The notes: a model not told the origin generated them from the sequence alone. A DNA stretch of 64,000 nt from Agrococcus sp. ARC_14 (GCF_022436485.1 NZ_JAKUDO010000001.1:2170001-2234000); one strand, 5' to 3'. Counted from the stretch's first letter, positions 34,213 to 44,234 are shown. Program-made: numbers and translations.

Positions 34213-34698
34213 TCAGACGATCTCGTGGCCGGCGATGGCGCCCGTCGTCTCGTACTCCCCCAGCTGCGCGATGCGGCGCGCGTGGCGATCCACACCCGAG
34301 AACGGCGTCGCGATGAAGGCGTCGATGAGCTCGAGCATCTCCTCCTCGCTGTGCTGCCGAGCACCGACGGCGACGACGTTCGCGTCGTTGTGCTCGCGGG
34401 CGAGCTCAGCCGTCGCGAGGCTCCAGGCGAGCGCGGCGCGCACGCCCTCGACCTTGTTGGCCGCCATCTGCTCGCCGTTGCCCGAGCCGCCGAACACGAC
34501 GCCGAGCGCCTCGACGCCCGCACGCTGGTCGCGCACGACCGCACGTGCCGCGTTGATGCAGAACGAGGGGTAGTCGTCCTCGGCGTCGTAGCCGGTCGGT
34601 CCGTGGTCCTCCACCTCGTGACCATTGGCTGCCAGGTGCTCGACGAGCCGCTTCGACATCTCGAAGCCCGCGTGATCGGTGGCGACGTGGATGCGCAT
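34213..34698 (-). CDS. rpiB: Ribose-5-phosphate isomerase B
   Basis: A 161-residue RpiB/LacAB-fold isomerase that converts ribose 5-phosphate and ribulose 5-phosphate. The start RIHVATDHAGFEMSKRL carries the phosphate-binding region, and GVVFGGSGNGEQMAANKV is the active-site loop (Ser in place of the Cys found in some members). The ATG overlaps the stop of the DsbA-like gene (TGATG), so the two are translationally coupled. Confidence 0.93.
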   Translation of the reverse strand: MRIHVATDHAGFEMSKRLVEHLAANGHEVEDHGPTGYDAEDDYPSFCINAARAVVRDQRAGVEALGVVFGGSGNGEQMAANKVEGVRAALAWSLATAELAREHNDANVVAVGARQHSEEEMLELIDAFIATPFSGVDRHARRIAQLGEYETTGAIAGHEIV

Positions 34699-35348
34699 CA
34701 GGCGGCCTCGCCCTCGGGATCGGCCGTGATGTCGAACTGCGGCCCGCGCGTGCGCGTGCGCTTGAGCTCGAAGAAGCCCTCGATCGACGCGGCCGCGACG
34801 ATGCCGTCGAACAGCCGCAGCGCATCCGCACCCTTGGGCGCCGGGCTGACGACCGGGCCGAAGAACGCCACGTCGTCGACCGCCACGACGGGCGTGCCGA
34901 CGTCGTCGCCGACCAGGTCGATCGCGGTCTGGTGCGTCGCCCGCAGCGTCGTGTCGTGCGCGTCGCTCTCCTCGACGAGCGCGGCGTCGAGACCGACTGC
35001 AGCGAGCGACTCCGCGATGATCGAGTCGTCGTCCTTGCGACGCTGGTGATGGATGCGCTCGCCGAGCGCGTCGTAGAGCGGCTTCACGACCGCGTCACCG
35101 CCCGCAGCACGAGCAGCCGTCACCAGGCGGGTGAGGCGCATCGAGCGCGGCATGCGCGCGGCATACTCCTCGGGCAGGTCACGCCCCTCGTTGAGCACCG
35201 CCAGGCTCATCACCTGCCAGTCGACCTCGAAGTCGCGGGTCTGGGCGACCTCGCCCAGCCAGCGGGACGTCATCCACGCCCACGGGCACGTCGGATCGAA
35301 CCACATCCGCACGCGCTGCGGACCCTGCTGCACAGCCTGTTCAGTCAT
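34698..35348 (-). CDS. DsbA-family thioredoxin-fold protein, Rv2466c-like, monothiol active site
   Basis: A 216-residue cytoplasmic protein closely like mycothiol-dependent nitroreductase/reductase Rv2466c: MWFDPTCPWAWMTSRW at the start, GDDVGTPVVAVDDVAFFGPV and FFELKRTRT near the end. As recalled, the mycobacterial protein has CPWC; here the motif is CPWA, with only the first Cys. It could work as a monothiol enzyme with mycothiol. The ATG has TAGCAT exactly 6 bases upstream (leaderless). Confidence 0.88.
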   Translation of the reverse strand: MTEQAVQQGPQRVRMWFDPTCPWAWMTSRWLGEVAQTRDFEVDWQVMSLAVLNEGRDLPEEYAARMPRSMRLTRLVTAARAAGGDAVVKPLYDALGERIHHQRRKDDDSIIAESLAAVGLDAALVEESDAHDTTLRATHQTAIDLVGDDVGTPVVAVDDVAFFGPVVSPAPKGADALRLFDGIVAAASIEGFFELKRTRTRGPQFDITADPEGEAA

Positions 35349-35372
35349 GGCTCGATGCTATCGAGGGGCGGT

Positions 35373-35423
35373 GGTCTCGAGACGCGTGCAGGCCTGCGGC
35401 CCGCGCGCTCCTCGACCAGCGGG
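35373..35423. repeat. Intergenic GC-rich palindromic repeat, copy 4
   Basis: GGTCTCGAGACGCGTGC at the left and GCGCGCTCCTCGACCAGCGG at the right flank a GCAGGCCTGC core. It lies between the divergent DsbA-like and pepN genes. Confidence 0.6.
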
Positions 35424-35489
35424 TGCGCACTACGCTGGATCGCACCAGCACACCCACTGTCTGCAACACGACTGCCGAAGGAGTCCAGC

Positions 35490-38027
35490 GTGCCCGGAGA
35501 GAACCTCACTCGCGCCGAAGCCCAGGAGCGCGCCGCGCTCGTCCAGGTCGAGAGCTACGACATCGCCCTCGATCTCACCACCGGCGACGAGGTGTTCCGC
35601 TCGACGACCACGGTGACGTTCACCGCCACCGAGGGCTCGTCGACCTTCATCGACCACATCTCCCGCGCCGTGCACGCCGTGACCCTCAACGGCACGGAGC
35701 TCGACGCATCCGCCGTGAACGATGGCGTGCGCATCCAGCTCGACGGGCTCTCGGCCGAGAACGTGCTGACGGTCGTCTCCGATGCCGCCTACGTCAACAC
35801 GGGCGAGGGCCTGCACCGCTTCGTCGACCCCGTCGACGGCGAGGTGTACCTCTACTCGCAGTTCGAGGTGCCCGACTCGCGCCGCGTCTTCGCGGTCTTC
35901 GAGCAGCCCGACCTCAAGGCGAGCTTCCGCTTCACGATCACGGCCCCCGCCGCATGGCAGGTCGTCTCGAACCAGCCGACGCCCGAGCCCGTCGTCGATG
36001 GCGATACCGGCACCTGGGCGTTCGAGCCCACGCCGCGCATCTCGAGCTACATCACGGCGCTCGTCGCCGGCCCGTACACGGTGACGCGCTCCGAGCTCAC
36101 CTCCAGCAGCGGCCGCACCATCCCGCTGGGCATCTTCTGCCGCGCCTCGCTCGCCGAGCACATGGACGCCGACTACATTTTCGAGACCACCCGCAAGGGC
36201 TTCGTGTTCTACGAGGAGCAGTTCGGCGTCCCCTACCCGTTCGACAAGTACGACCAGCTGTTCGTGCCGGAGTTCAACGCCGGTGCGATGGAGAACGCCG
36301 GATGCGTGACGTTCACCGAGTCGTACGTGTTCCGCGCGCAGGTGACCGACGCCATCCGTGAGCGCCGTGTCGTCACGGTGCTGCACGAGCTCGCGCACAT
36401 GTGGTTCGGCGACCTCGTCACCATGAAGTGGTGGAACGACCTGTGGCTCAACGAGTCGTTCGCCGAGTGGGCGTCGACGCTCGCCACCGCCGAGGCCACC
36501 GAGTGGACCGGCGCATGGACGACCTTCCAGGCGATGGAGAAGACCTGGGCGTACCGCCAGGACCAGCTGCCCTCCACGCACCCGATCGTCGCCGAGATCC
36601 GCGACCTCGACGACGTGCAGGTCAACTTCGACGGCATCACCTACGCCAAGGGCGGCTCGGTGCTCAAGCAGCTCGTGGCCTGGGTGGGCCTGCCGGCCTT
36701 CATGCAGGGCGTCGGCGCCTACTTCCGCAAGCACGCATGGGGCAACACGGAGCTCGCGGATCTGCTGGTCGAGCTCGAGGCCGCCAGCGGCCGTGATCTG
36801 GGCGAGTGGAGCAAGCTGTGGCTCGAGACCGCCGGCGTCAACACGCTGCGCCCGAGCATCACGACCACCGATGACGGCATCATCACGGCATTCGCCGTCG
36901 AGCAGACCGCCGTCGCCGACCACCCGACGCTCCGCCCGCACCGCCTCGCCATCGGCTTCTACGAGCTGGCCGGTGGCGCGCTGCGCCGCACCGAGCGCGT
37001 GGAGATCGACGTGGACGGCCCGCTCACCCAGGTGCCGCAGCTCGTCGGTCACGTGCGCCCGGCGCTCATCCTCATCAACGACGACGACCTCGCCTACGCC
37101 AAGATCCGCCTCGACGAGCAGTCGATGCAGACCGCGCTGTCGAGCCTGCGCACCATCGAGGACCCACTCGCTCGCGCGCTCGTCTGGGGCGCGGCGTGGG
37201 ATGCGACGCGCGATGCCGAGACGCCCGCGAGCGACTACGTCGACCTCGTGCTCGACAACATCGACGCGGAGACCGAGTCGACCACGATCCGCCTCTCTCT
37301 CGGCCAGGTGGCACAGGCAGCGCGCACCTACGTGCACCCCTCGCGCCGCGCCGAGACCCTCCAGAAGGTGGGCGACCGCCTCTGGAAGCTCGCCTCGAAG
37401 GCCGAGGCCGGCTCCGACGCGCAGTTCCAGTTCGTCGGCGCGTTCGCCAGCGTGGCCTCCACGCCGAAGCACGCCGAGCAGCTGCAGGCCCTGCTCGACG
37501 GCACGCGCACGCTCGACGGGCTGACGGTCGACAGCGACCTGCGCTGGCAGCTGCTCGACGGCCTGGTGCTGAACGGCGCGGCCGGCGAGGAGCAGATCGC
37601 TGCGGAGCTCGCGAGCGACGACACGGCGACCGGCCGTCAGTTCGCCGCCCGCGCTCGCGCCACCATCCCCACGAAGGAGGCGAAGGAGGCGGCGTTCGCC
37701 TCGGTCGCCGATGCGTCCGGCGCCTCGAACATGATCGTGCGCTACACGGGCCTCGGCCTGCAGCACGTCAACGACCCGGCCTCGCTGGCCGACATCGTGA
37801 CGCGCTACCACGACGCCATCCAGCAGATCTGGGACTCCCGCACCTACCAGGTGGCGGAGGGGCTGCTGGGCGGCCTCTACCCCGCAGTGGTGGCCAGCGA
37901 GGAGCTTGCGGCTGCGACGCGCGCCTGGCTCTCGTCGAACGAGCCGGTGCCGGCGCTGCGGCGCATCGTCATCGAGCACCTCGCCGGCGTGGAGCGCGCC
38001 CTCGCTGCGCAGCAGCGGGACGCCTGA
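35490..38027 (+). CDS. pepN: Aminopeptidase N (M1 family)
   Basis: An 845-residue zinc aminopeptidase. The substrate motif GAMEN is at about residues 265-269 and the zinc motif HELAH at about 299-303, followed by LWLNESFAEW with the third ligand Glu. A C-terminal ERAP1-like domain ends the protein. The GTG at 35490 has GAAGGAG 6 bases upstream. A TACGCT -10 candidate lies about 60 bases further upstream. The gene is followed closely by mscS. Confidence 0.95.
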   Translation: MPGENLTRAEAQERAALVQVESYDIALDLTTGDEVFRSTTTVTFTATEGSSTFIDHISRAVHAVTLNGTELDASAVNDGVRIQLDGLSAENVLTVVSDAAYVNTGEGLHRFVDPVDGEVYLYSQFEVPDSRRVFAVFEQPDLKASFRFTITAPAAWQVVSNQPTPEPVVDGDTGTWAFEPTPRISSYITALVAGPYTVTRSELTSSSGRTIPLGIFCRASLAEHMDADYIFETTRKGFVFYEEQFGVPYPFDKYDQLFVPEFNAGAMENAGCVTFTESYVFRAQVTDAIRERRVVTVLHELAHMWFGDLVTMKWWNDLWLNESFAEWASTLATAEATEWTGAWTTFQAMEKTWAYRQDQLPSTHPIVAEIRDLDDVQVNFDGITYAKGGSVLKQLVAWVGLPAFMQGVGAYFRKHAWGNTELADLLVELEAASGRDLGEWSKLWLETAGVNTLRPSITTTDDGIITAFAVEQTAVADHPTLRPHRLAIGFYELAGGALRRTERVEIDVDGPLTQVPQLVGHVRPALILINDDDLAYAKIRLDEQSMQTALSSLRTIEDPLARALVWGAAWDATRDAETPASDYVDLVLDNIDAETESTTIRLSLGQVAQAARTYVHPSRRAETLQKVGDRLWKLASKAEAGSDAQFQFVGAFASVASTPKHAEQLQALLDGTRTLDGLTVDSDLRWQLLDGLVLNGAAGEEQIAAELASDDTATGRQFAARARATIPTKEAKEAAFASVADASGASNMIVRYTGLGLQHVNDPASLADIVTRYHDAIQQIWDSRTYQVAEGLLGGLYPAVVASEELAAATRAWLSSNEPVPALRRIVIEHLAGVERALAAQQRDA

Positions 38028-38038
38028 TCGGAGCGCAC

Positions 38039-38968
38039 GTGTTCGAGAGCGGGCAGGCTGACGACGCCGGCATCGACTGGGCCGCCGTCGGAGCGTGGTG
38101 GGAGCGCTGGGGCGCACCGATCGGCGTGCTGCTGGTCATCGTCGGCGCATTCATCGCGTACGCGATCGTCAAGGCGATCGTCGGCCGCGTCGTGCACGAG
38201 GTCGTCACGGGCGTCAAGCGCAAGGCCGACGCCGCCGACACCGAGGCGCTCGTCAACTCGCCGCTCGCGCAGGTGCGCGTCGTGCAGCGCACCCGCGCGA
38301 TCGGCAGCGTGCTCAACACGCTTGCCGCCTGGCTGATCGGAGCGTTCGGACTCATCCTGATCCTCAGCATCCTGGGCGTCGATCCGGCCTCGCTGGTCGC
38401 CATGGCAGGCTTCCTCGGCGCTGCGGCGGGCATCGGCGCGCAGGGCGTCATCAAGGACTTCCTGAACGGCCTGTTCATGGTGTTCGAGGATCAGCTGGGC
38501 ATCGGCGACACGGTCGACCTCGGCGAGGCATCCGGGATCGTCGAGTCGGTCGGCATCCGTGTCACCCAGGTGCGCGACGTCAACGGCACGCTCTGGTACG
38601 TCCGCAACGGCGAGATCATCCGAGTCGGCAACGAGTCGCAGGGCTGGGCTCGGGTCGTCATCGACCAGGCCGTGCCCTATGAGTCGGACATCGACGCCGT
38701 CACGCAGCGCCTGATCGATGTCGCGACCGACCTGAGCGAAGACGTCGCGTGGCTCGGTCGCATCATCGACAAGCCCGCCGTCTGGGGCATCGAGTCGGTC
38801 TCGGCAGAGGCCGTCGTGGTGCGGCTGGTCGTCAAGACACGCGCGAGCGCGAAGTACGACGTCGCCCGCGAGCTGCGCCGCCGCGTCAAGGACGGCCTCG
38901 ACGACCTGGGCGTCACGCTGCCCTCGCTGCAGAAGATCGTCGTCAAGGGCATCGAGGACAGCGCCTGA
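38039..38968 (+). CDS. MscS-type mechanosensitive ion channel
   Basis: A 309-residue membrane channel. Three hydrophobic segments precede the pore helix MAGFLGAAAGIGAQGVIKDFLNGLF, and the MscS beta domain follows (DQLGIGDTVDLGEASGIVESVGIRVTQVRDVNG, VRNGEI). It releases solutes during osmotic downshock. The GTG start at 38039 has GGAG 5 bases upstream and stands 11 bases after the pepN stop, so the genes are an operon. Confidence 0.92.
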   Translation: MFESGQADDAGIDWAAVGAWWERWGAPIGVLLVIVGAFIAYAIVKAIVGRVVHEVVTGVKRKADAADTEALVNSPLAQVRVVQRTRAIGSVLNTLAAWLIGAFGLILILSILGVDPASLVAMAGFLGAAAGIGAQGVIKDFLNGLFMVFEDQLGIGDTVDLGEASGIVESVGIRVTQVRDVNGTLWYVRNGEIIRVGNESQGWARVVIDQAVPYESDIDAVTQRLIDVATDLSEDVAWLGRIIDKPAVWGIESVSAEAVVVRLVVKTRASAKYDVARELRRRVKDGLDDLGVTLPSLQKIVVKGIEDSA

Positions 38969-39366
38969 TGCCGACGCCCGAGCAGCAGACCTTCTTCGAC
39001 GCCGTCGGCGGCGAGGCCTTCTTCCGCGATCTCGTGCACGCCTTCTACGAGCGGGTGTGGGCAGACGACGTGCTGCGCGCCATGTACCCGCAGGACGACC
39101 GCGCCGGCGCCGAGGATCGCTTCAGCATGTTCCTCATGCAGTACTGGGGCGGCCCCGGCACCTACAGCGAGCAGCGCGGTCACCCGCGGCTGCGCATGCG
39201 CCACATGCCGTTCCCCATCGACCACGACGCGCGCAATCGCTGGGTCGCCAGCATGACGGGCGCGCTCGACGCGCTCGACCCCGCACCGCTGCACCGCGCG
39301 GAGCTCGAGGACTACTTCGATCGCGCCGCGACGGCGATGGTCAACCACAACCCGCTCATCCGCTGA
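38968..39366 (+). CDS. glbO: Truncated hemoglobin, group II (GlbO type)
   Basis: A 132-residue 2-over-2 globin. Tyr in FYERVWAD (B10), the proximal His in RLRMRHMPFPI (F8) and Trp in RNRWVASM (G8) are the group II marks. Such proteins bind oxygen or protect against NO and oxidants. The ATG overlaps the mscS stop (TGATG), so the two are translationally coupled. Confidence 0.93.
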   Translation: MPTPEQQTFFDAVGGEAFFRDLVHAFYERVWADDVLRAMYPQDDRAGAEDRFSMFLMQYWGGPGTYSEQRGHPRLRMRHMPFPIDHDARNRWVASMTGALDALDPAPLHRAELEDYFDRAATAMVNHNPLIR

Positions 39367-39390
39367 CCCCACGACCGCCCTGGAGGCACC

Positions 39391-41058
39391 ATGGCCGCGC
39401 ACGACACTGACGTCATCGTGATCGGGAGCGGCCTGTCGGGCCTCGTCGCCGCGTGCACGGCGCTCGATCGCGGCCGCACCGTCACCATCGTCGAGCAGGA
39501 GGGGCCGCAGTCGATCGGCGGCCAGGCCTTCTGGTCGTTCGGCGGCCTCTTCCTGGTGGACTCTCCAGAGCAGCGCAGGCTCGGCATCGAGGACTCGCTC
39601 GAGCTCGCCTGGCACGACTGGGAGCACACCGCGGGCTTCGACCGCGACGAGGACGGCAGCGGCGAGGACCTCTGGGCGCGCCGCTGGGCCGACGCGTACC
39701 TCGACTTCGCCCACCGCGACCTGCGGCCCTGGCTGCGCGAGCTCGGCATCCGCCTCTTCCCCGTCGTCGGGCACGCAGAGCGCGGGGCACACACCGAGGG
39801 CGGTCACGGCAACACCGTCCCCCGCTTCCACATCGTCTGGGGCACGGGCCCCGGGATCGTCGCCCCCTTCACGAGGAGGCTTCGGGATGCGGTGCACGAC
39901 GGCAGCGCGACGCTCGCGTTCCGACACCGGGTGACAGCGCTGCGCACCGAGGGCGACCGCGTCGTGGGCGTCGCAGGCGAGCGGCTCGCGCCCGACCTCA
40001 CGGTGCGCGGCGAGCCCTCCAGCCGAGAGGTCGTCGGCGCGTTCGAGCTGCGCGCCGAGAGCGTCGTGGTGGCGACCGGCGGCATCGGCGGCGAGCTCGA
40101 TCGCGTGCGCGAGCTCTGGCCCGCCTCGCTCGGCGCACCGCCGACCGAGGCCGTGCGCGGCGTGCCGATGCACGTCGACGGATCCGGGCTCGAGCTCGCG
40201 AACGACGCCGGCGCGCGGCTCGTCAACGCCGACCGCATGTGGCACTACACCGAGGGCATCAAGAACTGGGATCCGATCTGGCCCGACCACGGCATCCGCA
40301 TCCTGCCGGGACCATCGAGCCTCTGGCTCGACCACCTGGGGCGCCGGCTGCCCTCCCCCAACTACCCGGGCTTCGACACCCTCTCGACGCTCGCCCACCT
40401 GCGCTCGGTCAAGGCGGATCACTCCTGGTTCGTGCTCACGCAGTCGATCGTCGAGAAGGAGTTCACACTCTCGGGCTCTGAGCAGAACCCCGACCTCACC
40501 GGCAAGAGCCTGCGCACGCTCGCGAAGCGCGTGCTGCCAGGAGCTCCCGCGCCGGTGCAGGCGTTCCTCGACCACGGCGAGGACTTCATCGTCGCCCATT
40601 CGCTCACCGAGCTGCTCGACGGCATGGAGCAGCTGGGGCGGAGCGCCGACGGCTCGACCATCGATCGCGCCGCGGTCGTCGCCGCCATCGAGGAGCGCGA
40701 TGCCGCAGTGGTCGACCCAGCATCCACCGACCCGCAGGCGGTCGAGATCCGCCGGGCGCGCGAGTACGTCGGCGACCGCCTCCTGCGCACGGCGGCGCCC
40801 CACCGGATCCTCGACGAGGCGCACTGGCCGCTCATCGCCGTGCGCCTGCGCACCCTGACGCGCAAGACCCTCGGCGGCATCCAGACCGACCTCGACTCCC
40901 GTGCACTGGGCGCCGACGGCGAGCCCGTGCCGGGGCTCTTCGCAGTCGGCGAGGCCGCGGGCTTCGGCGGCGGCGGCGTGCACGGCTACCGGGCGCTCGA
41001 GGGCACGTTCCTGGGCGGATGCCTCCACACCGGGCTGCGGGCGGGTCGCGCAGCCTGA
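39391..41058 (+). CDS. FAD-binding dehydrogenase, 3-ketosteroid dehydrogenase-like
   Basis: A 555-residue flavoprotein of the FAD_binding_2 family. The Rossmann motif VIVIGSGLSGLVAA is at the start, with VEQEGPQSIGGQAFWSFGG after it, and the C-terminal GEAAGFGGGGVHGYRALEGTFLGG binds FAD. The closest recognised relatives are putative KstD-like dehydrogenases; sterol degradation genes are not present nearby, so the substrate is open. It is 24 bases downstream of glbO. Confidence 0.85.
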   Translation: MAAHDTDVIVIGSGLSGLVAACTALDRGRTVTIVEQEGPQSIGGQAFWSFGGLFLVDSPEQRRLGIEDSLELAWHDWEHTAGFDRDEDGSGEDLWARRWADAYLDFAHRDLRPWLRELGIRLFPVVGHAERGAHTEGGHGNTVPRFHIVWGTGPGIVAPFTRRLRDAVHDGSATLAFRHRVTALRTEGDRVVGVAGERLAPDLTVRGEPSSREVVGAFELRAESVVVATGGIGGELDRVRELWPASLGAPPTEAVRGVPMHVDGSGLELANDAGARLVNADRMWHYTEGIKNWDPIWPDHGIRILPGPSSLWLDHLGRRLPSPNYPGFDTLSTLAHLRSVKADHSWFVLTQSIVEKEFTLSGSEQNPDLTGKSLRTLAKRVLPGAPAPVQAFLDHGEDFIVAHSLTELLDGMEQLGRSADGSTIDRAAVVAAIEERDAAVVDPASTDPQAVEIRRAREYVGDRLLRTAAPHRILDEAHWPLIAVRLRTLTRKTLGGIQTDLDSRALGADGEPVPGLFAVGEAAGFGGGGVHGYRALEGTFLGGCLHTGLRAGRAA

Positions 41059-41064
41059 GCACAG

Positions 41065-41100
41065 CGCAGCGCCCCGTCCGACGAGGGACGGAGCGCTGCG
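41065..41100. terminator. Bidirectional hairpin between FAD dehydrogenase and ctaF
   Basis: CGCAGCGCCCCGTCC pairs with GGACGGAGCGCTGCG with one C-A mismatch and a 6-base loop. The genes on both sides are convergent. Confidence 0.8.
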
Positions 41101-41105
41101 AGGTC

Positions 41106-41525
41106 TCAGCGGCTGAAGTTGCCGCGGTAGTGCTCGTACACCCAGCCCACCAGCATGATGAGCAGCAGCCCGACACCGATCGGGATGAGGAACGTGGGGC
41201 CGGCGATCGACAGGAACAGGATCGCGAGGGCGCCACCGAGGCCGATCGGCCACCAGCTCCAAGGCGCGAAGTGACCCATCTCGGGGTCGTCCTCGTCGAG
41301 CTCGCCGTCGAGGCGGTCCATGGCCATCTCGCCGCTCTGCCCGCGGTGCACGAGCACCAGGTAGAAGGCGATGAGCGTCGCCATGACGCCCGTCAGGCCC
41401 ATGCCCAGCGTGCCGGCCCACTCGACCGTGCCCGCGTAGGTGCCCATGTGCCACACGGTGTAGACCGCGGCGCACAGGTAGAAGAAGACGGCGATGATCG
41501 ACAGCAGCAGGATGTTCGCGCGCAT
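41106..41525 (-). CDS. ctaF: Cytochrome c oxidase subunit IV, actinobacterial type
   Basis: A 139-residue membrane protein with four hydrophobic segments (ILLLSIIAVFFYLCAAVYTVW, WAGTLGMGLTGVMATLIAFYLVL, WPIGLGGALAILFLSIAG, PIGVGLLLIMLVGWVYEHY). It is the small structural subunit found with actinobacterial aa3 oxidase. The ATG at 41525 starts one base after the ctaD stop and was chosen over a longer frame that overlaps ctaD. Confidence 0.9.
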   Translation of the reverse strand: MRANILLLSIIAVFFYLCAAVYTVWHMGTYAGTVEWAGTLGMGLTGVMATLIAFYLVLVHRGQSGEMAMDRLDGELDEDDPEMGHFAPWSWWPIGLGGALAILFLSIAGPTFLIPIGVGLLLIMLVGWVYEHYRGNFSR

Positions 41526-41526
41526 G

Positions 41527-43251
41527 TCAGCGGACCTCGTCCCTCGAGAGATCGAGCACTGGGCGATCCGGTGCATCCTTCAGCGGACCGACGCCCACCT
41601 GCAGCCCCGCGTTGGGGTGGTGCAGGTCGAAGGCCGGGGACTCCGAGCGGATGCGCGGGATCGAGTTGAAGTTGTGACGCGGCGGCGGGCAGCTCGTCGC
41701 CCACTCGAGCGAGCGGCCGGTGCCCCAGGGGTCATCGACCTCGACCTTGGGCGCCGTGCGAGCCGTGATCCAGACGTTCCAGAAGAACGGGATCATCGAC
41801 AGGCCCAGCAGCATGGCGCCGATCGTCGAGAGCTGGTTCATCCAGGTGAACCCGTCCTCGGCGAGGTAGGTGTAGTAGCGGCGGGGCATGCCGATGACGC
41901 CCAGCCAGTGCTGCACGAGGAACGTCACGTGGAAGCCGATGAACAGCATCCAGAAGTGCACGTGGCCCAACCGGTCGTTGAGCATCTTGCCCGTCCACTT
42001 CGGCCACCAGAAGTAGAAGCCGGAGAACATCGCGAACACGACCGTGCCGAACACCACGTAGTGGAAGTGCGCCACCACGAAGTAGGTGTCGGAGACGGCG
42101 AAGTCGAGCGGCGGCGATGCCAGGATCACGCCCGTCAGACCGCCGAAGGTGAACGTCACGAGGAAGCCGAACGCCCACAGCATGGGCGACTCCCACGTGA
42201 TGGACCCTCGCCACATCGTGCCGATCCAGTTGAAGATCTTCACACCCGTCGGCACCGCGATGAGCATCGTCATGAGCGAGAACCACGGCAGCAGCACGGT
42301 GCCCGTGACGTACATGTGGTGCGCCCAGACGGTGACCGACAGGGCAGCGATCGCGATCGTCGCGCCCACGAGCGTGTTGTAGCCGAAGATCGGCTTGCGG
42401 CTGAAGACCGGGATGACCTCGGAGATGATGCCGAAGAACGGCAGGGCGATGATGTACACCTCTGGGTGGCCGAAGAACCAGAAGAGGTGTTGCCACAGCA
42501 CGGCTCCGCCGTTGGCGGGATCGTAGATGTGCCCGCCGAAGATGCGGTCCATCGCGAGGCCGAACATGGCCGCGGCGAGCACCGGGAACGCGATGATCAC
42601 GAGCACCGAGGTGATGAGGATGTTCCAGGAGAAGATCGACATCCGGAACATCGTCATGCCCGGTGCGCGCATCGTGATGATCGTGGTGATGAAGTTGACG
42701 CCACCCATGATCGTGCCGAAGCCCGACAGGCCCAGGCCCAGCACCCAGAGGTTGCCGCCCATGCCGGGCGAGAAGGCCGAGGTGCTCAGCGGCGTGTAGG
42801 CGAACCAGCCGAACGAGGCTGCGCCCTGCGGCGTCAGGAAGCCGGCGAGCGCGATGAGCGAGCCGAAGGTGAACATCCAGTAGGCCAGCGCGTTCAGGCG
42901 CGGGAACGCGACGTCGGGCGCACCGATGTGCAGCGGCATCATCACGTTGGCGAAGCCGGCGAACAGCGGCGTCGCGAACATCAGCAGCATGATCGTGCCG
43001 TGCATCGTGAAGAGCTGGTTGTACTGCTCCTCGGTCGGCACGATCTCCAGCCCCGGCGCGAACAGCTGCGCACGGATCAGCAGCGCCATGACGCCGCCGA
43101 TCAGGAAGAACAGCACCGACGTGATCAGGTACAGGTAGCCGATCGTCTTGTGGTCAGTGGTGGTGATCCAGCTGACGACGACGTTGCCCTTGCGCTGGGC
43201 GCTGGGGCTGATCGCGGCGCGCGCGGTGCCGCGCTCTGCCGTTGCAGTCAT
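41527..43251 (-). CDS. ctaD: Cytochrome c oxidase subunit I
   Basis: A 574-residue heme-copper oxidase core subunit with about 12 helices. The CuB/heme region is visible as [22 protein letters not shown] (His-Glu-Val-Tyr) and VWAHHMYV, and the low-spin heme ligand lies in [12 protein letters not shown]. It reduces oxygen to water and pumps protons. The ATG overlaps the stop of ctaC by one base, so subunits are translated in series. Confidence 0.97.
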   Translation of the reverse strand: MTATAERGTARAAISPSAQRKGNVVVSWITTTDHKTIGYLYLITSVLFFLIGGVMALLIRAQLFAPGLEIVPTEEQYNQLFTMHGTIMLLMFATPLFAGFANVMMPLHIGAPDVAFPRLNALAYWMFTFGSLIALAGFLTPQGAASFGWFAYTPLSTSAFSPGMGGNLWVLGLGLSGFGTIMGGVNFITTIITMRAPGMTMFRMSIFSWNILITSVLVIIAFPVLAAAMFGLAMDRIFGGHIYDPANGGAVLWQHLFWFFGHPEVYIIALPFFGIISEVIPVFSRKPIFGYNTLVGATIAIAALSVTVWAHHMYVTGTVLLPWFSLMTMLIAVPTGVKIFNWIGTMWRGSITWESPMLWAFGFLVTFTFGGLTGVILASPPLDFAVSDTYFVVAHFHYVVFGTVVFAMFSGFYFWWPKWTGKMLNDRLGHVHFWMLFIGFHVTFLVQHWLGVIGMPRRYYTYLAEDGFTWMNQLSTIGAMLLGLSMIPFFWNVWITARTAPKVEVDDPWGTGRSLEWATSCPPPRHNFNSIPRIRSESPAFDLHHPNAGLQVGVGPLKDAPDRPVLDLSRDEVR

Positions 43252-44132
43252 CAGTGGTCCCCGCCTTCCTCGCTCGAACCAGGCTCGGTGCCGGGCACCG
43301 GGTCAGGGTTGATGGATGCGTCGATGGGGCCGACGTTGCCTGCGGCCTCGAGGCTCTCCAGGTATGCGTCGTACTCCGCCGGGCTGACCAGCTCGACGTT
43401 GAAGAGCATGAGCGAGTGATACTCGCCGCAGAGCTCTGCGCACTTGCCGCGCAGGACGCCCTCCTCGGAGCCGGTCTCGAAGTACATGTGGTTCGTGACG
43501 CCGGGGAGCATGTCCTTCTTGTAGAGGAACTCCACGACCCAGAACGAGTGGGCGACGTCGCGCGACTCGAGGGTGATCTCGATGCTCGAGTTCGTCGGCA
43601 GGTAGAGCGTCGGCAGCGACTCGGGGTCGATGAGGTTCGACTCGGGATCGTTCATCGCCTGCAGGCCCTGGTAGTACACCGGGTCCTGGCCCTCGCGGTC
43701 GTAGACGAAGTCCCACGCCCAGCGCTTGCCGTAGACGGTCAGCGAGTAGTCGGGATCCTCAATGGGCTCCTCGATGACCGCCTGGTCGCGTGCGGTGAAC
43801 GCGAAGAAGCCGGCGACGAGGATGAGCGGCACGATCGTGAAGAAGATCTCGAGCGGCATGTGGTAGCGCAGCTGCACCGGAAGGCCGGTCTGGCCCTTGC
43901 GGCGGCGGTAGGCGATGCCGGCCCAGATCATGAGGCCCCAGGTGATGAGGCCGACGCCCAGCAGCACGATCCAGGAGGTCGTCCACAGGCCCATGATGCG
44001 GTCGACGTGGTTCGTCAGGCCCGGCGTCGACGGCATGTACCCCTGCAGCTGTGCCTGGGTGCATCCGGCCAGCGCCAGAGCGACGACCACGGCAAGCGGG
44101 GCCGCGATCCATCGAGATCGACGAGTGCGCAA
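43251..44132 (-). CDS. ctaC: Cytochrome c oxidase subunit II
   Basis: A 293-residue lipoprotein-type subunit. The signal sequence ends in LAGC, followed by two transmembrane helices and the cupredoxin domain, with the CuA motif [12 protein letters not shown] (Cys-x3-Cys-x3-His-x2-Met). It receives electrons from cytochrome c. The TTG at 44130-44132 was chosen because GGAGG lies 6 bases upstream, leaving a standard signal peptide; TAGGAT at 44167-44172 is the likely -10. A longer in-frame GTG at 44180 lies upstream of that promoter element. Confidence 0.93.
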   Translation of the reverse strand: MRTRRSRWIAAPLAVVVALALAGCTQAQLQGYMPSTPGLTNHVDRIMGLWTTSWIVLLGVGLITWGLMIWAGIAYRRRKGQTGLPVQLRYHMPLEIFFTIVPLILVAGFFAFTARDQAVIEEPIEDPDYSLTVYGKRWAWDFVYDREGQDPVYYQGLQAMNDPESNLIDPESLPTLYLPTNSSIEITLESRDVAHSFWVVEFLYKKDMLPGVTNHMYFETGSEEGVLRGKCAELCGEYHSLMLFNVELVSPAEYDAYLESLEAAGNVGPIDASINPDPVPGTEPGSSEEGGDH

Positions 44133-44234
44133 TGTCTTCCTCCGACTCTTGTGAACGTCCCCACCGATCCTAGTACCCACAGACGGCCCTCAGGCTCCTG
44201 CCACGCTCCGCCTAGCGCGCCGTGAAACGCGAGA

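Noticed and set aside
34932..35489. N-terminal extension of pepN
   Set aside because: The frame is open but lies opposite the DsbA-like gene and through an intergenic repeat; the GTG at 35490 has a good ribosome site and begins the family homology.
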